DNA of 64,000 nt from Flavitalea plasmicola (lineage in GTDB: Bacteria > Bacteroidota > Bacteroidia > Chitinophagales > Chitinophagaceae): positions 496,001 through 560,000 of the forward strand of contig NZ_JAUOTO010000006.1 in the NCBI RefSeq assembly GCF_030546645.1. Reading direction: 5' to 3'. This document shows positions 37,220 through 46,095 of this stretch, piece by piece. Numbering within the stretch: position 1 is the stretch's first letter; each line of letters starts with the position of its first letter. The position numbers and the translations under genes are program-made. The notes under the pieces are model-generated. The model saw nothing but the letters and a program-made list of their open reading frames with translations, was not told where the DNA came from and made no database searches.

Positions 37220-38689
37220 ATGAAAATAGCTTACTACATATTCCTAAGCTTTCTGCTCATCCTGTTGCTGTTTGCTATTACCACCTTTATCAATTTTCGC
37301 CTTTCCGGAATTGTCAACGCCAATACCGAGTATCTGTCCACCTCCACCGAGGTCATCCGGTACAGCGGCCGTTTCCAAAGAAATATCCTGAACATGGTCA
37401 GCGGCTTGCGGGGCTACCTCCTGACAGGCGAACGGTCGTTCATCGAGTCCTATGACGCCTCAAACACGGAGAACGACTCCATACTCTCCGAGCTGACCCC
37501 CCTAGTGACCGACACCCAGCAAAACCAGCTGTTGAAAGAGATCAAAGCGCTCAACGACGAATGGACGGAAGAATACACGGATCCGCTGCGTAAAGCAAAA
37601 ATGCTGGCGAACGTCAGCGACAGTAACCTGCAGGTATTTAACAGGTTCTACAGGGAGAAATTCATCACGGGCGATGAAAAGATCATCCAGGCCAAGCTCC
37701 AGCAAAAGTTCAAAGCCTTCCTGACCCTGGAATACGATCTTCGGCGGGAAAGAAAGACCAGGCTCACCGAAATGGTCGACAGGACCCGCAGATTATCTTT
37801 CTGGCTCACCGTCATATCCCTGATAATTGCCCTGGTAATAGTGGGCATCGTGGTAAGAAAGATATCGCGAAGGATCGCGGGGATGACCAGGATGGCCAAT
37901 GCCATCGCCGGGGGTAATTACAACGTAAATATCAAAGACACAGGTAAAGATGAGTTAAGCTCCCTGGGATATTCGCTGAATCATATGGCAGACCAGCTCT
38001 CCAGGAATATCTCCTTGCTGGAAAGATCCAACGAAGAGCTGAATCAGTTTGCCCACATCGTGTCTCATGATATGAAAAGCCCGCTCCGGGGAATTAGCAA
38101 TGTGGTGTCATGGATCGAGGAAGATCACAAGCAGGAGCTATCTCCTAAAGTAGACCAATACCTGCAAATTATCAAGGACAGGATCGTACGGGCCGAGGCC
38201 CTGATAGAAGGAATTCTTTCGTACGCCCGCATCGATAAGGAGGAGGCGGAGAAAGAGACCACAGACCTCAATATGCTGGTGAATGAAGTGCTGGAAAACT
38301 TGCCGGCCGGCGGCAACGTGAGAGTGGAAGTCTCGCCGCTCCCCATCATCTACTCCGAAAAACTCCCGCTCTTCCAGGTTTTTTCCAATCTCATCGGCAA
38401 TGCCATCAAATACAATGACAAGGAAATGGGCCAGGTAAAGATATCCTGTGAAGAACATCTGACGGAGTATGAATTTTTTGTGGAAGACGACGGCATAGGT
38501 ATTGCCCCGGTTTATCACAAGAAGATCTTTGCTATCTTTCAAACCCTCTCGGACAAGAATTCTTTCACAGGTACAGGGGTAGGACTTGCCATTGTTAAAA
38601 AGATCCTGGATGGGAAGAAGAAAACCATCCGGTTAACCTCGGTGCCGGGGAAGGGTTCGATCTTTTCATTCACCTGGCCAAAATATTAA
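37220..38689 (+). CDS. Hybrid-free sensor histidine kinase with CHASE3 and HAMP domains
   Basis: This 489-residue kinase has an N-terminal membrane helix, a CHASE3-type extracytoplasmic domain (about 30-180; FQRNILNMVSGLRGYLLTGERSFIESYD), a second membrane helix (about 190-212) and HAMP (about 213-265). HisKA follows with HIVSHDMKSPLRG (about 275) and HATPase_c with NLIGNAIKYND (about 392) and GTGVGLAIVKKI (about 455). It should sense an envelope or redox signal. It is followed after 5 bases by its likely cognate response regulator. Confidence 0.93.
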   Translation: MKIAYYIFLSFLLILLLFAITTFINFRLSGIVNANTEYLSTSTEVIRYSGRFQRNILNMVSGLRGYLLTGERSFIESYDASNTENDSILSELTPLVTDTQQNQLLKEIKALNDEWTEEYTDPLRKAKMLANVSDSNLQVFNRFYREKFITGDEKIIQAKLQQKFKAFLTLEYDLRRERKTRLTEMVDRTRRLSFWLTVISLIIALVIVGIVVRKISRRIAGMTRMANAIAGGNYNVNIKDTGKDELSSLGYSLNHMADQLSRNISLLERSNEELNQFAHIVSHDMKSPLRGISNVVSWIEEDHKQELSPKVDQYLQIIKDRIVRAEALIEGILSYARIDKEEAEKETTDLNMLVNEVLENLPAGGNVRVEVSPLPIIYSEKLPLFQVFSNLIGNAIKYNDKEMGQVKISCEEHLTEYEFFVEDDGIGIAPVYHKKIFAIFQTLSDKNSFTGTGVGLAIVKKILDGKKKTIRLTSVPGKGSIFSFTWPKY

Positions 38690-38694
38690 TATCA

Positions 38695-39105
38695 ATGCGA
38701 CCGATCAACATTTTACTGGCAGATGACGATCCCCTGGACATCATCGACATTTCAAGGCAGCTGGACAAACAGCATATCATCTACCAGCTGTACGAAGCGC
38801 ACAATGGTGAAGAGGCAATAGGCATATTGGAAGAGGCTCCCGAACCGCCCGACATTGCCCTGATCGATATCAACATGCCGAAGATGAATGGACTTGAGCT
38901 TCTCCAGACCATACGACAGCATGAAAGGTGGAAACATTTAAAATGCTTTATCATTACTACTTCCGACGAAAAAATAGACAGGCGCACCGCTTCGGCCCTT
39001 GGCGTGTCAGGCTACATCATCAAACCTTTAAAGTTGAATAGCCCCGCGTCGATGGATGCTTTCAATCTGATGATTGACCTCATTAATTTAAAAAGCATGG
39101 AATAA
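38695..39105 (+). CDS. Single-domain response regulator
   Basis: This 136-residue protein is a bare receiver domain: acidic pocket LLADDDPLDII, phospho-acceptor Asp in DIALIDINMPKMNG near residue 58, Thr in CFIITTSDEK near 85 and Lys in GYIIKPLKLNS near 105. It has no output domain, so it acts by protein contact or as a phosphate sink for the upstream kinase. It belongs to the Rcp1/CheY-like group often paired with CHASE3 kinases. Confidence 0.92.
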   Translation: MRPINILLADDDPLDIIDISRQLDKQHIIYQLYEAHNGEEAIGILEEAPEPPDIALIDINMPKMNGLELLQTIRQHERWKHLKCFIITTSDEKIDRRTASALGVSGYIIKPLKLNSPASMDAFNLMIDLINLKSME

Positions 39106-39149
39106 TAATTTTTATATATTTGCTATCGTAAGCTGCTTGATTAGTAACG

Positions 39150-39740
39150 ATGCGCTCCCACGACTGCCATAATGAAAATGAAAAGGATCTTGCCCGACGG
39201 CTGGCAGCCGGAGACATGGCGGCTTTTAATGAAATTTATCACCTTTACTTTCATCCCGTATATAACAATGCCGTAAAGATCACCCGTGACCCTGCGATCG
39301 CAGAGGACATCCTCCAGGAAGTCTTTACTACTCTTTGGGAGAAAAGAATGGCCATCGACCCTGAAAGAGCATTGGCAGGCTGGCTTTTTGTGCTTTGTTA
39401 CAACCGCAGCATTAATATCCTGAGACGCCGCCTGCGGGAATCCTTGCTTTACAAACAGCTGCCGCAGCCCTTCGAAAGCTCTTCCGAAGAAGAAATAAGA
39501 TTCGGCGCTCAATGGAATATCCTGGAGAATGCCATGTCTCGCCTTTCACCCCAGCGTCGCCGCGTCTTCGAATTATGCAAGCTGCAGGGAAAAACTTACG
39601 AAGAGGCGGCCCTGGAGCTGCACATCTCCAAATACACCGTGAAAGAGTATTTGTCCGCTGCCCTCGTATCCATTAAAGAATACAGCCTTCATCACCCCGG
39701 TTCCACCGCCCTTCTACTGCCTCTTTTCCTCTTCGGATGA
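39150..39740 (+). CDS. ECF sigma factor of the FecI/SusC-linked type
   Basis: This 196-residue protein has sigma region 2 (AAFNEIYHLYFHPVYNNAVKITRDPAIAEDILQEVFTTLW) and region 4 (LSPQRRRVFELCKLQGKTYEEAALELHISKYTVKEYLSAAL). It is followed by FecR, SusC with an STN domain and SusD, the standard cell-surface signalling order. A TATATTTG element at 39115-39122 upstream fits the -7 consensus. The C-terminal LLLPLFLFG tail is hydrophobic. Confidence 0.92.
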   Translation: MRSHDCHNENEKDLARRLAAGDMAAFNEIYHLYFHPVYNNAVKITRDPAIAEDILQEVFTTLWEKRMAIDPERALAGWLFVLCYNRSINILRRRLRESLLYKQLPQPFESSSEEEIRFGAQWNILENAMSRLSPQRRRVFELCKLQGKTYEEAALELHISKYTVKEYLSAALVSIKEYSLHHPGSTALLLPLFLFG

Positions 39741-39810
39741 TCTCCCGTTAAAAAAAACCGACCTACCCCCCCTTTTTTAGGGCGTCTTTGTATTTATCTA
39801 AACTGCCATA

Positions 39811-41019
39811 TTGGAAAAAGATAATAAACAAGAGTGGCTAAGGCTGCTTTTTGAAAAAGACGAATGGTCGGAGGACGATCGCCGGCGATTGTTGGAATTC
39901 CTGGACGAAAAGGACGACGATGCTATGCGTCGCCTCATGGAAGATCGTTTTCGGGAAGATATGACCGCATCCCACCCTTCCCCCGAAAAAGAACAGCACT
40001 TGCTTTCCCTTATTCATGAAAAGATTCAGCCGCCGGCAAACAGAACCCGTCTGATATCATTGGGAGGGTGGAGAAAATGGGCCGTGGCTGCCATATTGTT
40101 GCTGGTTGCCGGCAAATTCATCTTCCACCTCGCCGGCTCTGGCTCCATCCCGGCAAAACATTCCACGAACGAGCCCCTTGCAAAAGCCGCCACAGACTGC
40201 CCCCCGGGTACCCAAAATGCGATCCTCACGTTGGCCGATGGAACCAGGATCGCACTTGACAGCGCGGCAAATGGTAACCTGGCTCAGCAAGGCAACACAA
40301 AGGTGATTAAGCTCAACGGGCAGATAGCCTACGCCAGTAATGGTAAGACCACTGGGGGAGAGCCCCTTCTCAACACTATCTCCACGGCCAGAGGCAATCA
40401 ATACATGCTCATACTGTCTGATGGGACAAAGGTTTGGCTGAATGCCGCCTCCTCCATGCGCTTCCCCACCGCATTCAAAGGCACTGAAAGAAAGGTGGAG
40501 ATCACGGGCGAAGCCTATTTTGAAATTGCCAAAGATCCCGCCATGCCTTTTAAAGTAATGGCCGGCGGCGGTGAGATCCGGGTGCTGGGTACGCATTTCA
40601 ACGTGAATGCCTATGCAGATGAATCCACTGTAAAAACTACGCTCCTGGAAGGCGCCGTCGCCGTCGAGAAAGAAAATACCCGGCTGGTGCTTTCCCCGGG
40701 ACAACAGGCGAAATTCCGTCCGCAGACAAAATCCCCCGGCTCCGGGAAGCCGATCACGCTGATAAGGGACGTAGATACAGGCCACGAAACAGCCTGGAAA
40801 GACGGGTACTTCTGGTTTGACAACACCGATCTTCCCACCCTGATGCGACAGGTAGCAAGATGGTACGACGTGGAAGTGGAGTTTAAAGGCAATGTAACCG
40901 ACGACAGTTTCTCCGGAAAGGTCTCCCGCAGCGTTCCCTTATCGCGGCTCTTAAAAGTGCTGGAACAATATGAGATAAACTTTAAAATAGAAGGTAAAAA
41001 GATCATCATATCGCCTTAG
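39811..41019 (+). CDS. FecR-family anti-sigma factor
   Basis: This 402-residue protein has a cytoplasmic N-terminal sigma-binding region (about 1-85), a membrane helix near 90-110 (WAVAAILLLVAGKFIFHLAG) and a periplasmic FecR domain (about 185-290; LSDGTKVWLNAASSMRFPTAF, EVLGTHFNVNAYADES-like). A C-terminal DUF4974 domain follows (about 325-400; WFDNTDLPTLMRQVARWYDVEV). The start is TTG at 39811, the only plausible initiation codon. It should hold the upstream sigma factor until the STN domain of the next gene's product signals. Confidence 0.92.
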   Translation: MEKDNKQEWLRLLFEKDEWSEDDRRRLLEFLDEKDDDAMRRLMEDRFREDMTASHPSPEKEQHLLSLIHEKIQPPANRTRLISLGGWRKWAVAAILLLVAGKFIFHLAGSGSIPAKHSTNEPLAKAATDCPPGTQNAILTLADGTRIALDSAANGNLAQQGNTKVIKLNGQIAYASNGKTTGGEPLLNTISTARGNQYMLILSDGTKVWLNAASSMRFPTAFKGTERKVEITGEAYFEIAKDPAMPFKVMAGGGEIRVLGTHFNVNAYADESTVKTTLLEGAVAVEKENTRLVLSPGQQAKFRPQTKSPGSGKPITLIRDVDTGHETAWKDGYFWFDNTDLPTLMRQVARWYDVEVEFKGNVTDDSFSGKVSRSVPLSRLLKVLEQYEINFKIEGKKIIISP

Positions 41020-41123
41020 CGGGCCGGCGACCCCATCAAAATAAAAGCCAGTAGTGCGGCAACACTGCTGGCTGACATCTAGGCTATTTTTTGCGTCATT
41101 ATTAACCTAAACAAAACAAAGTT

Positions 41124-44100
41124 ATGTATTTACGACTGCTTTCCAAAGCCCCCTCCCCGGGGAGGGCAGGCTTCGTCAAAATCCTGCTGATTATGAAGCT
41201 CACGACAATTTTCCTGCTGGCCGCCTGCCTGCAGCTTGCCGCCAGGGGATACGGGCAAAAGATCACACTGTCCCAAAGCAATGTTTCCCTGAAAGCCGTA
41301 TTCAGGGCAATAGAAAAACAAAGCGATTACCAATTCTTTTATAAGGACAAATTGCTTCGGGAGACGAAGAACATCACCATAAAGGTTACCAATGCCTCCA
41401 TTGAGGAAGTGTTGGCAATTTGTCTTCACGACCAGCCCCTCGCCTGGTCCCTGGTAGATAAGATCGTCGTGATCAAGCGGCAAGCGCCTGCTCCCGTGAA
41501 GCCCAGCGAGACTGCGCCCCCGCCGGTCTACATTCCGGTGACAGGGGTCATCGTCTCCGACAGCACCGGTCAACCCCTCTCCGGCGTATCGGTAAAGCTG
41601 AAAGGCACTTCCTCCGGCACCTATACGGACAACAACGGCAATTTTAATTTACAGATCCCCGAGACGGGAGGGATATTGGTCATCTCCTCTATTGGCTACG
41701 AGTCACAGGAAATACGGGCAACAACCAATGGGACCATCCGCATCCGCCTGAAGCAGGCCGCCACCCGGCTGAACGAGATAGTCATCGTCGGATACACCAC
41801 GCAGGAAAAACGAAAGCTCACCAGCGCAGTGGTCTCGGTCACAGGCGAAGAGATCACAAAGCGCGTTGCCACTGACCCCGCCACACTCCTGCAAGGCCAG
41901 CTGCCGGGCCTTTCCGTGGTCCAGAACTCCGCCGAGCCGGGCAATGAGTCCACCCAACTGCGTATCCGTGGCGTAGGCACCTTCAGCGGTGCAGGCACCA
42001 ACCCCCTGATCATCGTGGACGGCTTACCAGGCAATCTTTCTATTGTCAATCCCAATGACATTGAGTCCGTCACGGTTTTGAAAGATGCGGCTTCTGCTGC
42101 TATCTATGGCTCCCGAGGCGCTAATGGCGTCATCGTGGTCAGGACCAAAAAGGGGAAGAGCGGCGGATTCTCGTTAACCTACAATTACAATGTTGGCATC
42201 GCCAAACCCTCCCGCCTGCCAGACCTGATCACCAATTCAGCAGAGTATATGGCGCTGTTGAATGAAGCGGAAGCCAACTCAGGCGGTACACCGGTATATA
42301 CACAGGCACAGATCGACCTGTATAAGAATGCCACCGACAAAGTGAAATACCCCAATCACAATTGGCTGGATGACATGTTCAGGACGGTGGCCATCCAGAA
42401 CCATTATCTCAATCTCAGCGGAGGCAGAGAAGGGACTACCTACAGCCTGAGCCTGGGTTACACGGATCAACCAGGCACCATGCTGGGATTCAACTACAAG
42501 AAATATACAATGGACCTTGGGCTTTCGTCCAGGATCAACAAAAGGATCACCTTGGGTACGAATATCCAGCTCCGTTACGGCGACAGAGCCTACGCCGGCA
42601 GCAGCACCGACCTGTATATTTCTGCCATGGCCCAGTCCCCGCTGTTCCCGGCCCGGACGGAAGATGGCAAATGGCTGGCCAAAGCCTATCCCAAAGAGCT
42701 GGGCAACAAGAATCCCGTACTGGTAGCAACCCAGATACCCATAAAGAATCCGAACTACTACGGCCAGGGTAATATGAGCCTGGACGTGGATCTGGTGAAA
42801 GGACTCAAATGGGAGAACCGCGCAGGCATTAACTTTGAAGTGAATAAGAACAAGGTATTTGTACCTACACTGCCGTTGTATTACTACAACGACATGAGCT
42901 ACGCCGGCAATTACAATGGAAATATCGGCCTTTCCATAGGTGAGAACGATGACATCCATACCACCATCTACAGCCAGTTGAACTACAGGCGCAGCTTCGG
43001 AACGCACAACCTGTCCCTCCTGGGTGGCGCACAGCAGGAAGTGGACAATTACAGCCAGCTGAACGCTTTCCGTACAGGCTATCCTACCAATTCCCTCTTC
43101 GAGCTGGACGCGGGTTCACCCAGTGGCCAGTCCAATAATGGCACCTCTTCACAATGGGTCATACATTCTTATTACGGCAGCCTGAACTACGACTTCAATG
43201 ACAAATACCTGTTTGGCAGCAGCATCAGGTCTGACGGTACTTCCCGGCTGCCCAAAGATCATCGCTGGGGACTGTATTATTCATTCTCAGGCGCCTGGCG
43301 CATTTCTCGGGAAGCATTCCTGAAAGATGTCTCCTGGCTGAATGACCTGAAGGTCCGCGGCTCCTGGGGCAAATTGGGCAATCAGAACATCGGTACTTAT
43401 CCCTATCAGCTGGCTTTACAGACAAATAGTTATGCTTTTGCCGGCAATGTCGTACCAGGCGCCGCAGCCAACGCAACGGTGGATCCCAACCTTACCTGGG
43501 AGAGCACACGTGTTGTTGACCTGGGCGTGGATCTGGCCATCTTTAATAACAAGCTCACCTTCTCCGCCGACTGGTTCAATAAATACACCTATGACATATT
43601 GAGGCCTTCCCAGGTACCCGTATGGCTGGGCCTGCAGGCTCCCACCATCAACAACGGCGCAGTAAGGAACAAAGGCTTCGAGTTCAGCGCACGCTATCAG
43701 GATAAGATCGGGAAAGACCTCAACTTCTATGTGGTCGGCAATTTCCAGGCCTATCGCAATAAGCTCGAATCTTTTGGTAAGGACGAGATCACAGGCCCTG
43801 ATGGACAGACCATCATGCGGAACGGTCAACCCATCAATTCGCTCTATTTGTACGTAATGGATGGGATCTTCCAAAGTCAGGATGATATCAATAAAGCGCC
43901 CGACCAATCCTCTTTGGGCGGCACACCCACCCCCGGAGATATAAAATACAAAGACATCACGGGCGATAACAAGGTAGACGCCAACGACCGCAAGGTATTC
44001 AACGGCCAATATCCGAAATTCGAATACTCCCTCACCATGGGCGCCAACTGGAGAGGCTTTGACGCATCCATCCAGCTATATGGCTCACAAGGGAACAAAC

Positions 44101-44513
44101 TCTACCTCTATAAATGGGGCACCGATCCCTACGCACAAGGCGCGCCGCCTACCGTGGATTGGAGGGACCGCTGGACACCTGATCATCATTCCACCACCAT
44201 GCCGAAGATCTACATGGGTTTTTACGGTTACCCAAAGATCACCAATGTCCAATCCACCTTCCATCTGTATGACGGCAGCTTCATGCGCATCAAGAACATC
44301 CAGGTGGGATATACTTTCAGCGGGAAGTTCATACGCGAGCTGAAGAACCTCCGTATCTATACTTCCATAGATAACGTAGCCCTCTTTACACCCCTGAAGC
44401 AGGGCACGGACCCCGAAAGATTGGATATCAGCAACAAGCCGGATGCCTGGTATGGATTCGCCAACTATCCTCAAAACAGGACGTTCACTTTTGGAGCCTC
44501 CGTACAATTCTAA
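41124..44513 (+). CDS. SusC/RagA TonB-linked outer-membrane protein with STN domain
   Basis: This 1129-residue protein has a signal peptide (MKLTTIFLLAACLQLAARGYGQ, starting about residue 25), an STN signalling domain (about 50-115), a carboxypeptidase-like beta domain (about 140-215; GVIVSDSTGQPLSGVSVKLKG), a plug (about 225-340) and a barrel. The STN domain links transport to the FecR/ECF pair just upstream, so binding of a nutrient can trigger transcription. The SusD-like partner follows after 9 bases. No glycoside hydrolase is adjacent, so the substrate is open. Confidence 0.95.
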   Translation: MYLRLLSKAPSPGRAGFVKILLIMKLTTIFLLAACLQLAARGYGQKITLSQSNVSLKAVFRAIEKQSDYQFFYKDKLLRETKNITIKVTNASIEEVLAICLHDQPLAWSLVDKIVVIKRQAPAPVKPSETAPPPVYIPVTGVIVSDSTGQPLSGVSVKLKGTSSGTYTDNNGNFNLQIPETGGILVISSIGYESQEIRATTNGTIRIRLKQAATRLNEIVIVGYTTQEKRKLTSAVVSVTGEEITKRVATDPATLLQGQLPGLSVVQNSAEPGNESTQLRIRGVGTFSGAGTNPLIIVDGLPGNLSIVNPNDIESVTVLKDAASAAIYGSRGANGVIVVRTKKGKSGGFSLTYNYNVGIAKPSRLPDLITNSAEYMALLNEAEANSGGTPVYTQAQIDLYKNATDKVKYPNHNWLDDMFRTVAIQNHYLNLSGGREGTTYSLSLGYTDQPGTMLGFNYKKYTMDLGLSSRINKRITLGTNIQLRYGDRAYAGSSTDLYISAMAQSPLFPARTEDGKWLAKAYPKELGNKNPVLVATQIPIKNPNYYGQGNMSLDVDLVKGLKWENRAGINFEVNKNKVFVPTLPLYYYNDMSYAGNYNGNIGLSIGENDDIHTTIYSQLNYRRSFGTHNLSLLGGAQQEVDNYSQLNAFRTGYPTNSLFELDAGSPSGQSNNGTSSQWVIHSYYGSLNYDFNDKYLFGSSIRSDGTSRLPKDHRWGLYYSFSGAWRISREAFLKDVSWLNDLKVRGSWGKLGNQNIGTYPYQLALQTNSYAFAGNVVPGAAANATVDPNLTWESTRVVDLGVDLAIFNNKLTFSADWFNKYTYDILRPSQVPVWLGLQAPTINNGAVRNKGFEFSARYQDKIGKDLNFYVVGNFQAYRNKLESFGKDEITGPDGQTIMRNGQPINSLYLYVMDGIFQSQDDINKAPDQSSLGGTPTPGDIKYKDITGDNKVDANDRKVFNGQYPKFEYSLTMGANWRGFDASIQLYGSQGNKLYLYKWGTDPYAQGAPPTVDWRDRWTPDHHSTTMPKIYMGFYGYPKITNVQSTFHLYDGSFMRIKNIQVGYTFSGKFIRELKNLRIYTSIDNVALFTPLKQGTDPERLDISNKPDAWYGFANYPQNRTFTFGASVQF

Positions 44514-44522
44514 CCTGAAAAA

Positions 44523-46025
44523 ATGATTAAAATGAACGCAACTATCAGATATATATCGCTGCTGATGCTCGCAGGGGCCGCTTTTATCGCTTCATGCAAA
44601 AAGCTGGACGTAACCCCGCCGGACAAAATATCCACGACCATATTCTGGAAGACCGAAAGTGACGCAGACCTGGCCCTTACGGGTATCTACAACAGATTTT
44701 ACGCTTCCTCCACTGAAAGCTACATCCCCCAGTATATGCCATTCTGGTGGGACAATTACAGCGACAATTCTTATACACGGCACAACATAGCAGGTGCGCA
44801 ACAGGCACTAATCGCAGGGCTTACCCCCACCAGCAGCGGATTTGCCGCCAGTTACTACAGCAATGGCTACATAGCTATCGCCGCCGCCAATTATTTTCTG
44901 GCCAATGTCAATAAAGTCCTTACAGGTGATAAACTGAAGCAATACAAAGGGGAGGGCTTTTTCCTCCGCGGTTTCAATTACTTCGAGCTCGCAGAATTAT
45001 ACGGCAATCTACCGCTGGTGACAGAAGATCCCTTTTCAATAGATTATAAGAGCACCCGCGCCAAATCACCCCGGGCGGATATCTTAAAACAGGTGGAGAA
45101 AGATCTGGATAGCGCGATTGCTTACTTGCCAGATGTAAAATTCACGACAGGACACGCTGTAAAAGCCACCGCTCAGGGATATAAGATTAGGATGCTGCTG
45201 TTTGAAAAGCGCTGGTCCGAGGCAGCTGCGCTGGCGCAGGAGGTGATCACCGACAACCTGTTCTCCCTGAATCCTAAATATCCCTCTAACTTTTATAAAC
45301 CGGACCAGCGCTCCAGCCCCGAGATCATGTTCTCCGTCCAGTTCCAGGCGCCAACGCGCACGCACGGGGAAAAATCACTGGCTGCCTTGCTCAGCGGACC
45401 CGGATGGTGGGATGTACAAGGCACACAGGACATGATCGACGAATACGAGACAGGCGATCCCCGCAAAACCATGACCTTCTTCATGCCAGGAGATGGTCCC
45501 GCCCAGGGCTGGCCCTACCCCGGCACTGTGGGAAATCCGGGCACAGGTGAATGGGAGAAAGGATTTTATGCCGCCAAAAAATGGCTGGACCCCACCGTGA
45601 CAAATCCCACCGACGCTCTCCTGGATGACCAGGATTACGTATTACTGCGCTATGCCGACATTAAGCTAATGTACGCCGAAGCACAAAATGAAGCGGTCGG
45701 TCCTGACGCCTCTGTCTACCAGCAGATCGACGAAGTACGCGCCCGTCCTGGCGTTAACATGCCCGCGCTTCCGGCCGGCCTGTCCCAGGACGAAATGCGT
45801 GACCGCATCCGCCACGAAAGAAGAGTGGAGTTCGCCCTGGAAGGTCTCAGGTATTTCGACCTGCGGAGATGGGGGATCGCTAAGCAAAAGCTGAACGGTT
45901 TTGTCCAGAATCCGATCACCCCGGATATCAAGACCCTTTATAAGGATAACTATGAATTCTGGCCCATCCAGCAGACAGAGATAGATAGGAATAAGCCCGT
46001 GCTTATCCAAAATGATGGATACTAA
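44523..46025 (+). CDS. SusD/RagB-family nutrient-binding lipoprotein
   Basis: This 500-residue surface lipoprotein has a signal with lipobox FIASC near residue 22, followed by KKLDVTPPDK. TPR helices and a SusD fold follow, ending in the RHERRVEFALEGLRYFDLRRWG motif that defines the family. It caps the SusC barrel encoded immediately upstream and captures substrate. An in-frame ATG 9 bases in is an alternative start. A hairpin terminator follows. Confidence 0.94.
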   Translation: MIKMNATIRYISLLMLAGAAFIASCKKLDVTPPDKISTTIFWKTESDADLALTGIYNRFYASSTESYIPQYMPFWWDNYSDNSYTRHNIAGAQQALIAGLTPTSSGFAASYYSNGYIAIAAANYFLANVNKVLTGDKLKQYKGEGFFLRGFNYFELAELYGNLPLVTEDPFSIDYKSTRAKSPRADILKQVEKDLDSAIAYLPDVKFTTGHAVKATAQGYKIRMLLFEKRWSEAAALAQEVITDNLFSLNPKYPSNFYKPDQRSSPEIMFSVQFQAPTRTHGEKSLAALLSGPGWWDVQGTQDMIDEYETGDPRKTMTFFMPGDGPAQGWPYPGTVGNPGTGEWEKGFYAAKKWLDPTVTNPTDALLDDQDYVLLRYADIKLMYAEAQNEAVGPDASVYQQIDEVRARPGVNMPALPAGLSQDEMRDRIRHERRVEFALEGLRYFDLRRWGIAKQKLNGFVQNPITPDIKTLYKDNYEFWPIQQTEIDRNKPVLIQNDGY

Positions 46026-46031
46026 AGAAAG

Positions 46032-46061
46032 CAGGCGTCTCTAAGAGGCGCCTTCTTTTTT
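46032..46061 (+). terminator. Rho-independent terminator after SusD
   Basis: AGGCGTCT at 46033-46040 pairs with AGGCGCCT at 46046-46053 (8 bp with one G-T, 5-base loop), followed by a T-rich tract to 46061. It separates SusD from the Kelch regulator gene. Confidence 0.75.
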
Positions 46062-46095
46062 CTACAGGAAAATGAGCTATTTTTACCCTCAGCTT

